Part shown: piece by piece, positions 7,056 through 9,157 of the stretch
Position numbering within the stretch: the stretch's first letter is position 1
Layout of the letters: the number at the start of each line of letters is the position of its first letter
The notes under the pieces: generated by a model
The model's input: the letters and a program-made list of their open reading frames with translations, nothing else
Told to the model about the DNA's origin: nothing
Databases searched by the model: none
Source: Phycisphaerae bacterium
GTDB lineage: Bacteria > Planctomycetota > Phycisphaerae > UBA1845 > Fen-1342
DNA length: 9,157 nt
Assembly: GCA_022842805.1 (NCBI GenBank)
Contig: JALHOX010000031.1
Span: 9,832-18,988 of the forward strand
Reading direction: 5' to 3'
Program-made: the position numbers and the translations under genes

Positions 7056-7355
7056 CCGACTCAGGGAAAGAACCTCATGCGTCGTCGTCGGCGCGCGGGG
7101 TTGCTGCGCCCTGCCGGACGCGTATGCCCTCCGTCGTCGTTTCGGCCATGGGAATGCGAGAGTGCGGACGCTGCCGGCGCGCGTGTGCGGATACAGAGGG
7201 CGTCAACGTTGTAAGGGGATGGGCAAATAACAGAAACACCCCGGACGGCTCGCCGCGGCTTCCCGTATGGGAGACGCGTGCGATGGCCGGCACGGGGGGA
7301 TGTTTCGGGCGGCGGAAAGCGGGCCGCGGGCAGTGTGCCGTGGGCCCGGTGGTGA
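7056..7355. other. Convergent intergenic region, no gene recognised
   Basis: These 300 bases lie between the ends of the hydrolase and the TPR lipoprotein genes. Short open frames on both strands have Arg-rich, shadow-like translations and no ribosome binding site or family motif. The only structure I can support is the hairpin at 7320-7348. A weak stem GGCGC/GCGCC occurs near 7090-7110 with no following T-tract. No RNA gene was recognised. Confidence 0.5.
7320..7348 (-). terminator. Possible terminator hairpin after the TPR lipoprotein gene
   Basis: On the minus strand, 8 bases after the TAA stop of the lipoprotein gene, CGGGCC...GGCA pairs with TGCC...GGCCCG around a CAC loop, with three unpaired positions in the middle (10 of 13 paired). 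It is followed by CTTTCC, a poor T-tract, so it may be a weak or Rho-assisted terminator, or only a 3' stabilising hairpin. It could also serve the converging hydrolase transcript. Confidence 0.35.
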
Positions 7356-9157
7356 TTACCGCTTTACGGGGGTCATCGATTGCATCGGCGTCGCGTTGGT
7401 CGGGGGGCGCGAGGTGGTTGTTGCGGCGTCGCCGGCCAGCTTGATCGTGGTCGGGGCGATGGTTCCGCCGGCGGCGGTCGGCGACATCGGAGCCATGGTC
7501 GAGGTGGTCGTTTGCGTACGCGACGACATCGACGGCGAAGCGGGCTGCGGATGCGAGTCGTTCATGGACGGCTGCGCGGTTTCGGATGTCTCGTCGCAGT
7601 CTTCGTCGCCGGGCATGGCGTGGTGGGGAAGCGCCGCATTCGGGTCCATCGAGCCGCCCGACCTATCGGCCGGCATTGAGTGCGCCGGCGTCGAGTCAGT
7701 GGGCATCGCGTTGGCCGGCATCGAGTCGGCGGGCATCGCGTGGGTGGGCATCGCGTTGGTCGGCATCGACGTGTCGCCGGCCGACGGATTGGACTTCGGT
7801 GCGAAGTCGGGCTGATTTCCGGGCGGCAGGCTGGCGGCGCTGACCGTGCCCTGCGGTGCGTTGTTGTTGGGCATGGCGCTGGGCGAAGCGGCGACCGGCT
7901 GCGGGGTTGTGGTCGTCGATGAGGTGCTCGTGCCGCTCGGAGTCAGCGTGCCCTGGGTTGAGCCGGTGGGGCCGCGGAGGGGCATCATGGTCATCTGCCC
8001 CATCGGTGCGGCGCTCGGGCGGGGCGACGCGGTCGTCGGGGTAGCGGGCTGCGTCCAGCCGCTGGGCGTGGAAGCGACCGTGTTCGAGGGGCTGCTTGTT
8101 CCGGTGTTATTCGAAGGGCGAGCGCCGGAATTTGCGGCCATGGGGCGGCTGGGAGCGGGCGTCATCGGCGTCATCGTGCCGGTGGCGGTGCTCGTGTTGT
8201 TCCAAGTGCTCGGCGCGTTGGCCGTCGTGCCGCCGGTGGAGGCGTTGCCTGCGATCGGCGTCGAGCCGGACGAGTCGCTGGGGGACGCACTCGTGTCGCT
8301 GTCGCTGCGGGGCCAATCGGTGGTCGAATCGGTCGAGCCGTCGTTCATGTCGTTCGGCGCGGCGTTCGCGAAGGTGGACGAGCCGCCGCTATTCGGCGTG
8401 GTCTCGTTCATCGGCGCGTTGTCCATCGTCGGACTGCCCGAGGTCGAGCCGTCGGGGGTGTTTGTGGCAAACTGGTTGGCCTGCGGCGTGGCGGGCGGGT
8501 TGTCGCCCTGCGAGGCGAGGTGCGAGATCTCGCGGAGCTGGGCGCGGGCGTAGGGGTGGCCGGGGTCGGCGCTGAGGGCCGCTTCGAGCGAGCGGGCGGC
8601 GTTGGCGTAGAGGCCGCACTCCGCCTGCACGACGGCGAGGTTGTAGTGGGCGTCGGCGCTGTTGGTCGCGCTCGAGAAGGCCTGATAGGCGTCGGCCCAG
8701 CGTTGCTGCTTGGCCAGCACCAATCCCAGGTTCATCTGGGCTCGGGTGAAGTCGGGGCGAACCTGGATCGCGCCGCGCAGCGTGCGTTCGGCCTCGGCGT
8801 ATTTTCCTTCGAGGAACTGGCTATAGCCGAGGTTGTTCAGCATTTGCACGTCGTTGGGCGAGGAGGAGAGGGCCAGTTGGAACTGGGCCGAAGCCTCATC
8901 GTGACGACCGAGCTTGTTGTAGGTGATGCCCAGGCGGTTGTTGGCCGAGGGGAATCGCGGTTGGGCGGCGAGAGCCTTTTCGTACTGCTCGGCGGCCTGA
9001 GCGAACTGTCCCTGCCGCTCGAGCAGGTGGCCGTAGGCGAAGTAAGTCGACGCGCCGACGCGAACGTTTTGCTGTTCCGGTTCGACGCGCAGGGTGCGCT
9101 TCGTCACCGGGTCGGTTACGTACTGTTCCGATTTGCTGGTCGGCGTCGACTGACAGC
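7356..9157 (-). CDS. TPR-repeat probable lipoprotein with long Thr/Ser/Pro/Met-rich tail (5' end cut by window edge)
   Basis: 599 residues are visible. A GTG at 9107 could start a 583-residue protein, but the frame stays open to the edge and reads C-Q-S-T-P-T-S-K-S from the codon at 9153-9155. A Cys followed by small polar residues is what follows a lipoprotein signal cleavage site, so the true start probably lies beyond the window. Numbering from GTG 9107, about five tetratricopeptide repeats fill residues 19-182: YFAYGHLLERQGQFAQAAEQ, NNRLGITYNKLGRHDEA, NNLGYSQFLEGKYAEAE, MNLGLVLAKQQRWADA and HYNLAVVQAECGLYANAA. Residues about 200-583 are low-complexity, rich in Thr, Ser, Pro, Asn, Ala and Met, with no recognisable fold, and include a pentapeptide repeat array. 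TPRs mediate protein contacts; TadD-type pilus lipoproteins share the lipoprotein plus TPR layout, but no tad gene is visible here. Likely envelope-located; function unknown. Confidence 0.88.
   Translation of the reverse strand, partial: CQSTPTSKSEQYVTDPVTKRTLRVEPEQQNVRVGASTYFAYGHLLERQGQFAQAAEQYEKALAAQPRFPSANNRLGITYNKLGRHDEASAQFQLALSSSPNDVQMLNNLGYSQFLEGKYAEAERTLRGAIQVRPDFTRAQMNLGLVLAKQQRWADAYQAFSSATNSADAHYNLAVVQAECGLYANAARSLEAALSADPGHPYARAQLREISHLASQGDNPPATPQANQFATNTPDGSTSGSPTMDNAPMNETTPNSGGSSTFANAAPNDMNDGSTDSTTDWPRSDSDTSASPSDSSGSTPIAGNASTGGTTANAPSTWNNTSTATGTMTPMTPAPSRPMAANSGARPSNNTGTSSPSNTVASTPSGWTQPATPTTASPRPSAAPMGQMTMMPLRGPTGSTQGTLTPSGTSTSSTTTTPQPVAASPSAMPNNNAPQGTVSAASLPPGNQPDFAPKSNPSAGDTSMPTNAMPTHAMPADSMPANAMPTDSTPAHSMPADRSGGSMDPNAALPHHAMPGDEDCDETSETAQPSMNDSHPQPASPSMSSRTQTTTSTMAPMSPTAAGGTIAPTTIKLAGDAATTTSRPPTNATPMQSMTPVKR
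7672..7776 (-). repeat. 15-base tandem array encoding an xMPxx pentapeptide
   Basis: Seven consecutive 15-base units, each starting GGCATCG or a close variant on the plus strand, cover 105 bases. On the coding strand they give DTSMP-TNAMP-THAMP-ADSMP style units (Met-Pro every five residues, one unit with Thr-Pro). Neighbouring units differ by several substitutions, mostly in the Asp/Asn/His, Ser/Ala and Thr/Ala positions, while the Met-Pro core is kept. Confidence 0.8.

Noticed and set aside
7075..7293. A 72-residue minus-strand open frame in the convergent gap
   Set aside because: There is no ribosome binding site, no motif and no sign of coding bias. It is better left as non-coding.
7124..7444. 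A plus-strand frame with a CGRCRRAC cysteine cluster
   Set aside because: The cysteines are isolated, the rest is Arg/Gly-rich shadow sequence, and it runs into the lipoprotein coding region on the other strand.
7672..7776. Tandem array considered as a CRISPR or regulatory iteron array
   Set aside because: The 15-base period has no spacers and stays in phase with the reading frame, so it is a protein-coding repeat.
7846..8553. A 235-residue hydrophobic-looking plus-strand frame opposite the lipoprotein tail
   Set aside because: The Val/Gly/Leu-rich translation is the complement of Thr/Ser/Pro codons. The TPR repeats support the minus-strand frame as the real gene.

Overview
This is GC-rich bacterial chromosomal DNA. 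The gene types suggest a planctomycete or close relative: a response regulator with its DNA-binding domain at the N-terminus, an HDOD-linked histidine kinase, and a TPR lipoprotein with a very long Thr/Ser/Pro tail. That assignment is an inference from style and base composition; no marker gene in the window settles it. Coding density is high. Five protein genes can be supported, two of them cut by the window edges. No rRNA, tRNA, CRISPR array or transposase was seen.

Layout. Positions 1-4754 are read leftwards: mnmG (2871-4754), then a response regulator (2175-2777), then a large HDOD-GAF-histidine kinase (1-2182, continuing past the left edge). The last two overlap by 8 bases and are probably one two-component system on one transcript. 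A 199-base divergent gap (4755-4953) separates mnmG from a rightward pair: an iron-type alcohol dehydrogenase (4954-6219) and an alpha/beta hydrolase (from 6216, or 6213, to 7055), whose reading frames overlap by 4 or 7 bases. A 300-base convergent gap (7056-7355) follows. A leftward gene for a TPR protein with a long disordered tail then runs off the right edge (7356-9157). The last full codon seen there is a Cys followed by Gln-Ser-Thr-Pro, which looks like the start of a mature lipoprotein.

How the genes work together. The kinase and regulator should form a phosphorelay: a sensor with HDOD and GAF-like input phosphorylates a receiver joined to a small excisionase/BldC-like DNA-binding domain. 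The dehydrogenase and hydrolase are probably co-translated and may serve a shared catabolic or detoxification step, with substrate unknown. mnmG is a housekeeping tRNA-modification gene.

The points most worth a second look are a palindromic repeat-like element that sits in frame inside the dehydrogenase, the apparently intact metal-ligand set in the HDOD domain, the inverted domain order of the regulator, and a 15-base tandem array encoding an xMPxx pentapeptide in the lipoprotein tail. I do not see a clear new defence system or mobile system.
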